Shown: positions 8,583 through 16,101 of the stretch, one piece after another
Layout of the letters: each line of letters opens with the position of its first letter
Numbering within the stretch: position 1 is the first letter of the stretch
Source of the DNA: Thiocystis violascens
Lineage (GTDB): Bacteria; Pseudomonadota; Gammaproteobacteria; Chromatiales; Chromatiaceae
NCBI GenBank assembly: GCA_020721065.1
Contig: DYNM01000013.1
Location: 1-64,000, forward strand
DNA length: 64,000 bases
Direction of reading: 5' to 3'
Position numbers and translations under genes: made by a program
The notes under the pieces: model-generated
Told to the model about the DNA's origin: nothing
What the model saw: the letters and a program-made list of their open reading frames with translations, nothing else
The model's database searches: none

Positions 8583-10217
8583 TTACTGTTGATAAGGATT
8601 TGACCGATTCAAGAATTCTTGATAAGCCTCGGTATCATAGGTATTTGGCGGAACTTGCGTACTAAACCAAGTGAAGTTGTATTGGGAAGTGATGGCTTCG
8701 GCGGGAATTTCGATAACGCCGCCAAATTCTGTACATTGGCATCCAACAGAGCAAGTTGCTTTATCACCGCCGCCGGTACCATCAGGGCATAACGGATACT
8801 GTTTAATCAGTGTTTGTTCGCTAGGATTGTCAATTGTAATTTCACAAGATTTGAGACCAAAAGGGCAACTACATATCACAGGATCGTGACCATCAGTAAT
8901 GCAACCAATCGGTTCGTCATTCGCATTCGTTTTATCACAACTGCAAGTAACGAGACATTTTTCTGTTTTCTCATCTGAACCGGGGCAAGATGAATAGCTA
9001 AATGCTTCAATTTGAGCAGCGGGGTTTTGCACATCTGCTTGACAAGAGTAATCGCCGCCACTGCAACTACAAGATTGGTCATAATTTCCGTCACCATTCA
9101 CATCAGCTTGATATTGAGCACACGGTGCAGAAAATAACCGTTTATGATCGACGCGCACTAAATAGATACCAGCGGCTTTTAATCCAAAACGATAGGTTGC
9201 CGGTCCTTCGTCACCAGTATCAGTGTTCACTGCTAGTAATGGTGTAAGTGTTTCACGCGGTTGACCAGCTTCTAATTGTTTTGCCATTGCTTCATCGTAT
9301 ACTTCAACAAACCAACTTCCAGGTCCGCAGAGTTCTTTTGCACAAAAAGTTAAGGTGACGAGTTCATTGCCATGCGAGTTAAAGACATACCAATCATCTT
9401 CGCCTTGTCCCCAAACAAAGTCATCCCCTTCCATTGCTAACCCATTAAACATTAAGTTGACTACACCATACATGCTGACACTTGGTGCGAGTGGGGTTGC
9501 TTGACTGGGTAAATTGTTTGGTTCAGCTTCAGAATCACTAAAACCAACAATGGGCTGCGGTGCTGTATTTAGTGCGCTATCTTCTAATATAACTGCAACA
9601 GAATAAGGTGCAAAATTATCTTTAGCATCTTTTGGTTGTATCATAATGTAGTAAGTCCCAATTAACCCCAAAGTTACACGATAAGTCCTTGCTTGATCGG
9701 TTTCATTGGTTGGCACTTCACCAGCAATTGCGGTATCAAAGGTTGCAAAAATACTACCGGAGGCATCGCGTATTGTCATTAACCAACCCGCTAAATCTCC
9801 ACTTGATTTAAATGTAATCAACATATTTTGATTGGCAGTTGTGGTTTCGGTATAAAACCAATCTTGGTCATTCGCGCTGTAATTTTGTCCCCAAAAACTT
9901 GTATTAAGTAGCAACGGATCCGCAGCAATCATGTTGTCATTCGGTTCAGTTTCGCCATAAACCGCAGCAGGAATGCAGGAAGCGAGAGTGATATTGCAGC
10001 TTTGCGGATCGGCGAAACATTGTGCAATGCCTTGCGCCGTGCCTTCGCCTAACCCCCGGCTGTAACCCGCTGCGTCACCTTCCACAACGCCAGCTTGACG
10101 ATCTGCCGCACAAAAACTACTGGTATCAGGATAACTACCCGCAGTGTATTGCGCATTAGCCAACGTTGTTGACAACACAAGAACAACACTAAAACCAATA
10201 TAAATAAACGTTTTCAT
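8583..10217 (-). CDS. Secreted protein with PPC-type domains and a Cys-rich C-terminal region
   Basis: A 544-residue exported protein. An N-terminal signal peptide ends near residue 22 (TTLANA, then QYTAG). Two regions resemble bacterial pre-peptidase C-terminal beta-sandwiches, each opened by an E-x-EPN motif (ETEPNDN near 91 and EAEPNNL near 230). From about residue 365 the protein becomes Cys-rich, with repeated C-x-C units (CSCSGGDYSC, CLVTCSC, CSCPFGLKSC, CSVGCQC), probably disulfide-bonded or metal-binding. A DVNGDGNYD stretch looks like a calcium-binding loop. GGGGAAAG-like purine-rich sequence (GGGGAAAG) precedes the ATG. It is the first gene of the sapC-exporter-glycosyltransferase operon. 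Function unknown; a surface or S-layer-associated protein is the simplest guess. No protease domain is present. Confidence 0.72.
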   Translation of the reverse strand: MKTFIYIGFSVVLVLSTTLANAQYTAGSYPDTSSFCAADRQAGVVEGDAAGYSRGLGEGTAQGIAQCFADPQSCNITLASCIPAAVYGETEPNDNMIAADPLLLNTSFWGQNYSANDQDWFYTETTTANQNMLITFKSSGDLAGWLMTIRDASGSIFATFDTAIAGEVPTNETDQARTYRVTLGLIGTYYIMIQPKDAKDNFAPYSVAVILEDSALNTAPQPIVGFSDSEAEPNNLPSQATPLAPSVSMYGVVNLMFNGLAMEGDDFVWGQGEDDWYVFNSHGNELVTLTFCAKELCGPGSWFVEVYDEAMAKQLEAGQPRETLTPLLAVNTDTGDEGPATYRFGLKAAGIYLVRVDHKRLFSAPCAQYQADVNGDGNYDQSCSCSGGDYSCQADVQNPAAQIEAFSYSSCPGSDEKTEKCLVTCSCDKTNANDEPIGCITDGHDPVICSCPFGLKSCEITIDNPSEQTLIKQYPLCPDGTGGGDKATCSVGCQCTEFGGVIEIPAEAITSQYNFTWFSTQVPPNTYDTEAYQEFLNRSNPYQQ

Positions 10218-10311
10218 CGACTTTCCCCGCGAGAAACTTTGCCGTAGTGCCGTCCCTGCGGACGACTGATGATGTGTGATTAAATGTTAATCCCAGCAAA
10301 GTGTAGCTGAA

Positions 10312-10388
10312 TTGCCAGTGCGATCAAATCTAATCTGTATGAATTTCGCCATCAACTTGTTGTGAAAAATGCAAAATCGCACTGGCAA
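10312..10388. repeat. Perfect 13-bp inverted repeat with 51-bp spacer
   Basis: TTGCCAGTGCGAT (10312-10324) is perfectly repeated in inverse as ATCGCACTGGCAA (10376-10388). It lies in the 234-bp gap between the end of pmbA and the start of the PPC-domain gene, both on the minus strand. There is no T-run, so it is not a standard intrinsic terminator. It could be a processed RNA stem, an operator pair or a small mobile-element remnant. Confidence 0.6.
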
Positions 10389-10451
10389 CCTATATCTGCG
10401 CCACATCTGCCGCAAATTGTCTCCTTGCAGCAACAGCGGCAACCGAGCGCA

Positions 10452-11771
10452 TCACAGCGCCAGCGTCAATCCTCCCACCAACAGCCCCGGCACCAGCGCA
10501 CTGTCAGTCGAACGCCCGTCATACGTCTCCGCCGACAGCAGCAACTCCCGTTCACAGGTCACGCCTTCCAGCCGGTCGCCGAGCAGGTGAAACAAGCTGT
10601 CATCAAAACGCATCACTTTGATTGGACACACGATTTCGCCATTTTCAACCCAATAACTGCCAAACCGCGTCATACCCGTCACGCGGCACTCGTTTGGATC
10701 CGACCAATTGCAATACCATAGATTGCCGACATACAGCCCGGTGCCCAGCCGCGCCAGCACTTCCGCTTCCGGCATATCGCCCGCAGCCAGCGCCAGCGCC
10801 TCCGGCGTATCGCCCGCCGCATTCACCGCCACGCCGTATTCCTTGCCGCTGCGAGCATCCACCAAACACTCGCCAAACTGACCCGCCGCCAACAGCGTCA
10901 CCGCGTCTGGCTTCATAAAACCTTCCGCCGTAAATCCCGCCGCCAACCCGCGCTGATGCTCCTCGTGCAGCGTGATCTGCGGCGCAAACTGCCGCGTCCC
11001 GCGCACCAATTGCAGCAATGGCGTTTGCTGGGTGCGATGATTTTTAAGATCAAAACCGCCCCAACTCAGCATGTGCAGCAACTCGTTCACCGCCGCCGGT
11101 GCCAGATATGCCCGATAACGCCCCGGCTCCAGCGTCCGCGCCGGTCGCGCCATGATCCGCAAACCGTGTCGCAGCGCCTCTAACCGCTGGAGCAGCGCCG
11201 CGCCATCCCACTGTAAACCGGCGAGACTGGCTTTCACCGCCTTATCGGTTTCCAGATAACAGCTCCAGTCCAAGTTAAAGCTGTGGCTCTGATGCCAGTG
11301 CCGATGACCGAGCGAACTCGCCAGCCCGGTGCTGAGATCGCCGCTCGCCCAAATGCCCACCACATCCAGCCCATCGGCTGCCGCAATCAGCGTCGCCAAC
11401 AACTCCGCTGCGGCTGGCAACTGCGCACCCACGAAACGGGAGCTGGCGCTCGCCGTCGTCGCGTAGTGGAGATACGGATCAGGCGGCATCTCCACCAACC
11501 GCTCCCGCAGCCGCGCCAGCACCTGCCGCACCTGCGCCAGATCGGTTTTCATCTCACCGCTGAGAACGCAATGCCCTTCCACTTGGCGCGAGCCGTCAGT
11601 CAACATCACGCCCAATTCACTGCTCTGCACATGCCCAGCTTGGCGAATGCGATTGCGGTTAAGGCGCACAAAATCCGACGCCTCGCCGTTGAGCGTACAA
11701 AACAGCACTTCGCTCCCGCTCAAGCTGGCGTTGAGCCGGTCAGTCAACGCAAAAAAGCTGTCTTGATTCAC
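10452..11771 (-). CDS. pmbA: TldE/PmbA family metalloprotease subunit
   Basis: A 439-residue member of the TldD/PmbA family, the subunit without the HExxxH zinc motif. The C-terminal signature is clear: TGMTRFGSYWVENGEI, then VMRFDDSLFHLLG. In E. coli TldD and TldE form a cytoplasmic protease that trims peptides such as microcin B17 precursor and CcdA. The GTG start at 11771 is chosen because it forms a GTGA overlap with the tldD stop and has GGAGG about 6 bp upstream. The frame is open further upstream, but only inside tldD. The pair forms one operon here, unlike E. coli where the two genes are separate. Confidence 0.88.
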   Translation of the reverse strand: MNQDSFFALTDRLNASLSGSEVLFCTLNGEASDFVRLNRNRIRQAGHVQSSELGVMLTDGSRQVEGHCVLSGEMKTDLAQVRQVLARLRERLVEMPPDPYLHYATTASASSRFVGAQLPAAAELLATLIAAADGLDVVGIWASGDLSTGLASSLGHRHWHQSHSFNLDWSCYLETDKAVKASLAGLQWDGAALLQRLEALRHGLRIMARPARTLEPGRYRAYLAPAAVNELLHMLSWGGFDLKNHRTQQTPLLQLVRGTRQFAPQITLHEEHQRGLAAGFTAEGFMKPDAVTLLAAGQFGECLVDARSGKEYGVAVNAAGDTPEALALAAGDMPEAEVLARLGTGLYVGNLWYCNWSDPNECRVTGMTRFGSYWVENGEIVCPIKVMRFDDSLFHLLGDRLEGVTCERELLLSAETYDGRSTDSALVPGLLVGGLTLAL

Positions 11772-13210
11772 GCGCCACCTCCAAACACTGCGACATCTCG
11801 AAATAAGCACGGCGGCGAGGCGTGGCCGACCGACACCGCTTGATTGGGTTCACCTTTGCCACAGTTGGTAACGCCGCGAATTTCCAGCGTTTCCGGGCCG
11901 CCCACGCCATCGAGACTGCGCCAAAATTCTGCCGAAATGCCGCGATAACCCGGATTGCGCACCACGCCGCGCAGCTCGCCGTCTTCAATCAAGCGTCCCC
12001 ACTCGCAGCCGAATTGGAATTTATTGCGGCTGTCGTCAATCGACCATGAGCGATTGGTGTCCATCAACACGCCGCGTTCCACTCGCGCAATCAGGTCGCT
12101 CAAGCTGCCTTCGCCGGGTTCCAGATTGATATTGCCCATGCGGTCAATCGGCGGACGGTTCCAACTGCTGGCGCGGGTGGCGGCAGTGCCGGGTAAACCA
12201 GCGCGGGCTTGCGATAACGCGCCACCGAGCGGACGTTCCAAAATGCCACGACGAATCAAATACTCGCGCCGCGCCGGAGTGCCCACATCATCAGCAATCA
12301 TCGACACCAATTCGCCGGGCACGGTCGGATCAAAGGTCACATCAAGCAGTTCGGAGCCGTAACGGTAGCGCCCAAACATGCCGGGAGTGACAAAGCTGGT
12401 GCCGGCATAATTGCGCTCGTCGCCGAGGATGCGATCCAACTCCAGCGGATGACCGATGCTTTCGTGGATTTGCAGCACCATCTGACTGGGTAACAGCAGC
12501 AGATCGCGGATGTCGCTCGGACATTCTGGCGCGGTGAGCAGCGCCAGTGCTTCCTCGGCGACTCGCGGCGCGTCGTCCACAAAATGCACGGCAGCAAGTC
12601 GCTCCAAACCGCCCTGCTGCGCCCAATCCGCACCGCCACCGTGTCGGCGTTGGGTTTGACTGCCGGCGTTGGCGACGGCGACCAGCCCCGGCTGCACCGA
12701 TTCAAACACCTGTGCAATGCGCCCGCCGTCGCTGGTGAGGAGCAAGTGGGCGCTGCGCTGGCGCGTCAACCACGCTGACCAATCGACAATGCGCTCATCA
12801 AGTGCCAGCGCGTGATTGGCGTCGTGCAACAGCGCCAGCTTGTCGTTGACGCTGAGTGCTTTCCATGATTCCAACACCGGGGCGTGATAGTCGGCGCGAG
12901 TGCTGCTGCGCGGATGAACGCTGGCATCAAACAGACCGAGCCGGGCATGAGCCTGCGCCCAAGTGGTGGCGCGAGCGACGGCGGCGCTCAATCCGCTCAC
13001 GCTCAAATCCGAAGTAGCGGCATAACCGATGCCGCCGCTTTTAACGATTGTCACCATCGCGCCGAGTGAACTGGCTAGGGTGCTGGGTTCAACAACGCCT
13101 TGGCGTACTTCGAGATGATCGCTGTCTTGGGCAACCAGGCGCAGCGTCCAATAGTCACAAGCGGGTGCTTGCGCTAAAAAACGATCAGCATATTCAGTGA
13201 GTTGTTCCAT
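11768..13210 (-). CDS. tldD: TldD family zinc metalloprotease subunit
   Basis: The 480-residue catalytic subunit of a TldD/TldE protease. The HExxxH zinc motif is HESIGH near residue 247, and the family's C-terminal Cys segment (GVTNCGKGEP) is present. Length matches E. coli TldD. The ATG at 13210 (MEQLTEYADRF) is chosen over an upstream in-frame start because the extra 37 residues look like translated intergenic DNA; no strong Shine-Dalgarno is visible. The last bases overlap the GTG of pmbA. It is divergent from fnr, with about 240 bp between the starts. Natural substrate unknown. Confidence 0.88.
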   Translation of the reverse strand: MEQLTEYADRFLAQAPACDYWTLRLVAQDSDHLEVRQGVVEPSTLASSLGAMVTIVKSGGIGYAATSDLSVSGLSAAVARATTWAQAHARLGLFDASVHPRSSTRADYHAPVLESWKALSVNDKLALLHDANHALALDERIVDWSAWLTRQRSAHLLLTSDGGRIAQVFESVQPGLVAVANAGSQTQRRHGGGADWAQQGGLERLAAVHFVDDAPRVAEEALALLTAPECPSDIRDLLLLPSQMVLQIHESIGHPLELDRILGDERNYAGTSFVTPGMFGRYRYGSELLDVTFDPTVPGELVSMIADDVGTPARREYLIRRGILERPLGGALSQARAGLPGTAATRASSWNRPPIDRMGNINLEPGEGSLSDLIARVERGVLMDTNRSWSIDDSRNKFQFGCEWGRLIEDGELRGVVRNPGYRGISAEFWRSLDGVGGPETLEIRGVTNCGKGEPNQAVSVGHASPPCLFRDVAVFGGGA

Positions 13211-13449
13211 AGTAGCGGTGAACAAATGGAGGAAATTGATGAAAAAGTAGACCACATTTTTGCGGAGACGGTTCCACATTGCAGCCGCAGATAAGGCGCA
13301 GTCAAAAAAGCGCAATAGCATAAACTAAAGCGCAGTTTTTTCCCTTGTAATCCATCAGTGATCCAGTTAAAAACTGCTGCGATTCAACGAAATGATATGG
13401 CAGACCAGCGTTGATACGCTGCGACTGCCAAGACCAAAGGAGGGAGGTT

Positions 13450-14205
13450 GTGAGTCAATTGCGAGTGATTGCATTGGAACCCATGCGTGCTGCCTGCCAA
13501 GGCTGTCTCTTGGCGCACTGTTGTTTACCAGAAGGGTTGGCGTTAGAGGAGATCGTGCGTTTAGATGACATTGCAAAACGCACCCGTCTATTGCATCGCG
13601 GCGATTATTTATTTCAAAGCGGTGATCGCTTTCGGGCGCTGTATATCGTGAAAACGGGTGTGGTAAAGCGGTTTGCTGCGAGTTCGGCGGGTGAACAAGT
13701 GGTGGGGTTTCATTTGCCGGGCGATGTGCTGGGTTTTGATGGCATCAATCACCAGCGCCACGATTGTTCGACGATGGCGTTGGAAACGACTGCGCTGTGT
13801 GAGATTCCCTTTGCGCGGCTAGAGGCGCTGGCGCACGAGGTGCCGCGCTTGCAACATCAAATCTATTGCGTGTTGAGTCGCGTCATCAGCAGTGAAACAG
13901 AGATGTTGTTGTTGCTGGGAAAAAAGAATGCGGAGGAGCGGCTGGCGGTGTTTTTGGTCAATTTGTCACAGCGGTTACAACGGCGCGGGCTGTCATCATC
14001 GGATTTTTATTTGAGTATGTCGCGCCATGACATCGGTAGCTATTTAGGCTTGGCGGTGGAAACGGTCAGTCGGTTATTGATGCGCTTTCAAAATGAACGC
14101 TTGGTGCGGGTGGAGCGCAAACATATTCAGCTATTGAATTTGCCGGCGCTGACCGCGTTGGGACACGGGATGGGTGCGACTCGCCGTCCACAACAACAAC
14201 TTTGA
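13450..14205 (+). CDS. fnr: FNR-type anaerobic transcription regulator
   Basis: A 251-residue CRP/FNR family regulator. The N-terminal cysteines C16-x2-C19-x5-C25 have the spacing of E. coli C20, C23 and C29. A fourth cysteine at 117 (TTALCEIPF) aligns with C122, so an oxygen-sensitive [4Fe-4S] cluster is predicted. The cyclic-nucleotide-fold core carries LLLLGKKNAEERLA, and the C-terminal helix-turn-helix reads DIGSYLGLAVETVSRLLMRF, with the E-x2-SR recognition pattern that reads TTGAT half-sites. The GTG at 13450 is chosen because AGGAGGGAGG lies just upstream. It is divergent from tldD. Probably switches respiratory genes when oxygen falls. Confidence 0.93.
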   Translation: MSQLRVIALEPMRAACQGCLLAHCCLPEGLALEEIVRLDDIAKRTRLLHRGDYLFQSGDRFRALYIVKTGVVKRFAASSAGEQVVGFHLPGDVLGFDGINHQRHDCSTMALETTALCEIPFARLEALAHEVPRLQHQIYCVLSRVISSETEMLLLLGKKNAEERLAVFLVNLSQRLQRRGLSSSDFYLSMSRHDIGSYLGLAVETVSRLLMRFQNERLVRVERKHIQLLNLPALTALGHGMGATRRPQQQL

Positions 14206-14226
14206 TGGCGGCGGGTGCGGTCAGTC

Positions 14227-14415
14227 TCATTCAGCTAATTCGTCGAACTCGGGGTCATCAAGAAGCTCACGCAAGCGTTTGAGTTCGCGCATGTGTTCGA
14301 TGCGGCGGCGAATATCCAAACTAGCCGCTTGGTTGCGTGATTCTTGAGAAGGGAGTGGCGGGATGCGCTCAACGGCATCTGCTGTTCCATAGCCGTTATC
14401 GGTGTCCAACATCAC
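14227..14415 (-). CDS. Small conserved acidic/coiled protein
   Basis: A 62-residue charged protein. Its C-terminal half, RRRIEHMRELKRLRELLDD, resembles the short helical tail of PA3496-like gammaproteobacterial small proteins; this resemblance is from memory and uncertain. It has no signal peptide or membrane segment. It is convergent with fnr, 21 bp after the fnr stop, and stands alone before a repeat-rich gap. Reality of the gene is supported by the non-random, strongly helical composition; function unknown. Confidence 0.5.
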   Translation of the reverse strand: MMLDTDNGYGTADAVERIPPLPSQESRNQAASLDIRRRIEHMRELKRLRELLDDPEFDELAE

Positions 14416-14456
14416 GCTGCCTCAGCGGGTTAAAAGGTTGTCAGATAGTATTATTA

Positions 14457-14574
14457 GGAGTGACGCAGTTGCGATATAAGCTGTTGTTTTAGTTGTTAGT
14501 TGTCAGTTGTTAGTGATAACCTTGCTGTTTACTGACAACCGCCAACTGAAAACTTTTTACAACTGCGTCACTCT
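14457..14574. repeat. Dispersed inverted-repeat element, copy A
   Basis: A MITE-like element of about 117 bp. GAGTGACGCAGTTG (14458-14471) is perfectly repeated in inverse as CAACTGCGTCACTC (14560-14573). Internal GTTGTCAGTTG and ACTGACAAC arms form a second, nested inverted repeat. The 25-bp segment 14457-14481 recurs with one mismatch at 37814-37838, and the right end recurs at 53507-53520. No open reading frame. Confidence 0.75.
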
Positions 14575-14853
14575 TAGTATTCAATAAACGGTGCTTTGCT
14601 GAATATGATTGAGGAATGCTAAGTCCAGCATATTTCTACAGATAACGACTTTTGACTATTTGTGTCATGTATCGCTGCCTTTAATCACTTGAATTGCGGC
14701 TGCGTCACTCCTGATCCTTTCAAAACAATGGCAAAGACAGCGCAGATAGACCTTTGAAATACTCATTTGGTCTTTAGCAGCGGCGTATAGCAAAAATCAC
14801 GGTGAAAGAAAAGTGCTTTTGTCGCTGAACGCATGGTGTTATGTGCAGACACT
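14575..14853. other. Non-coding stretch with a probable decayed repeat copy
   Basis: No convincing gene. Segment 14641-14712 begins with GATAACGACTTTTGACT, similar to the interior of the copy at 37868, and ends with CTGCGTCACTCCT, the conserved element end. It is probably a degraded second copy next to copy A. The remainder shows nothing I can assign. Confidence 0.45.
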
Positions 14854-14880
14854 AAAACGCCGCTACAACAGCGGCGTTTT
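14854..14880. terminator. Bidirectional intrinsic terminator
   Basis: AAAACGCCGCT (14854-14864), a 5-base loop, and AGCGGCGTTTT (14870-14880) form a perfect 11-bp stem with A and T tracts at its ends. It lies 24 bp beyond the stop of dsrE2 on the minus strand, so it very likely ends the tusA-dsrE2 transcript. Confidence 0.82.
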
Positions 14881-14904
14881 ACGCTTGATCTACGGATTAA
14901 ATCG

Positions 14905-15384
14905 TTAGATATACAGGCAAATATCGCTTTCGCCGGCGAATTCAAAGAACGCCGCCGCGCCCGCATATTCCACGCCGTCGATAAAGTTGCTTTTGTCCAT
15001 ATCGAACAAATCTACCGTCATCTGGCAAGCAACCAGCTTAACTTCAGCTTCCTGACACAGTTCGCGCAACATTTCTAAACTCGCAACGCCCTTGTCTTTC
15101 ATCTTCTTCTTCATCATGGCGGTCATCATGGCCTGCATTCCCGGCAGCGCCAGCCCTAGCACTGGAAACCACTTGTCCATGCCCAGCGGCATGGGCATTC
15201 CCGGATTGCCGAGCGGTGTGACCTCCAACGCCAAGTCTTTTTTCAGCAATTGCAGACCATAAAAAGTGCAGAAAATTTGCACTTCATAACCCAGTGCTGC
15301 GGCGGTGGATGCCAAGATAAACGGGGGATAAGCCCAATCGAGTGAGCCTTTGGTGGCGATAATCGCTAATTTTTTCGGTTCCAT
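14905..15384 (-). CDS. dsrE2: DsrE2-like sulfur-trafficking protein
   Basis: A 159-residue DsrE/DsrF-superfamily protein of the DsrE2 branch. It carries the family pattern KKKMKDKGVASLEMLRELC followed by VKLVACQMTVDLF, with a cysteine in the conserved ACQMTVDLF position, and the typical GVEYAGAAAFFEFA end. In sulfur oxidisers DsrE2 works with TusA and a rhodanese in handing sulfane sulfur to cytoplasmic oxidation. The ATG at 15384 is preferred (GAGG about 11 bp upstream) over an in-frame start 8 codons earlier with no ribosome site. It follows tusA on the same strand and ends at a strong terminator. Confidence 0.87.
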   Translation of the reverse strand: MEPKKLAIIATKGSLDWAYPPFILASTAAALGYEVQIFCTFYGLQLLKKDLALEVTPLGNPGMPMPLGMDKWFPVLGLALPGMQAMMTAMMKKKMKDKGVASLEMLRELCQEAEVKLVACQMTVDLFDMDKSNFIDGVEYAGAAAFFEFAGESDICLYI

Positions 15385-15441
15385 CGTGTCCGCCTCGCAG
15401 TCATGCAAACGTGGTTGGTTGCCGTCAGCTTGATGCTGCGC

Positions 15442-15672
15442 TTAGGATTTTTTAATCAAGAAATGGAACTTGCCGCCGTCTTCTTTTGATTCCATCAACT
15501 CATTGCCGGTCTGTTTAGCAAAGGCATCAAAATCCTTCACCGAGCCGGGATCAGTTGCCACGATATGCAGCACCTGACCGCTGGCCATTGCATTCAAGGT
15601 CTTTTTTGCCCGCAAGATCGGCAGGGGACAATTAAGGCCGCTTGCGTCGAGTTCTTGATCAAAATCCGCCAT
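15442..15672 (-). CDS. tusA: TusA family sulfur carrier protein
   Basis: A 76-residue TusA/SirA-type sulfur carrier. The active cysteine C15 lies in the diagnostic CPLP (CPxP) motif. The rest follows the family fold, with VLHIVATDPGSVKDF in the centre. It binds persulfide sulfur and passes it to partners; next to dsrE2 it is more likely part of dissimilatory sulfur oxidation than of tRNA thiolation, though both are possible. GGAG lies 7 bp before the ATG. It is divergent from infA. Confidence 0.93.
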   Translation of the reverse strand: MADFDQELDASGLNCPLPILRAKKTLNAMASGQVLHIVATDPGSVKDFDAFAKQTGNELMESKEDGGKFHFLIKKS

Positions 15673-15869
15673 TAGGTCGCTCCAAATTGAAAAGAATGAT
15701 TGCTTGACTGTAAAGGGCAGAGTTTATAGGCGAAATGCACTAAAAAGGCAAGAGAACGCCGCTGATTTGTCACTCCTGCGCCATTTTAAGCCGTTTGATG
15801 TGCTATGCTTTCATCAGTTACGAGCCCTTTTCACAATCACCTTTTTTCACTCACAAAACGATACTGCTT

Positions 15870-16088
15870 ATGTCTAAAGACGACGTGATTCAAATGGAAG
15901 GAACGGTCACCGAGACCTTGCCCAACACCGTGTTCCGCGTAGAACTCGAAAATGGTCACACCGTGACCGCGCACATTTCCGGCAAGATGCGCAAGCACTA
16001 CATCCGCATCCTGACCGGCGATAAAGTGACCGTCGAACTGACGCCCTACGATCTCACCAAAGGTCGCATCGTTTACCGCGCCCGCTGA
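15870..16088 (+). CDS. infA: Translation initiation factor IF-1
   Basis: A 72-residue OB-fold protein, the standard length, with the family sequence [24 protein letters not shown] and a terminal [11 protein letters not shown]. It binds the 30S A site during initiation. The frame is open 25 codons further upstream, but the internal ATG at 15870 gives the canonical N-terminus. It stands alone, divergent from tusA and convergent with the cyclase gene 13 bp downstream. Confidence 0.97.
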   Translation: MSKDDVIQMEGTVTETLPNTVFRVELENGHTVTAHISGKMRKHYIRILTGDKVTVELTPYDLTKGRIVYRAR

Positions 16089-16101
16089 CGCCGCGTGCCG
16101 T

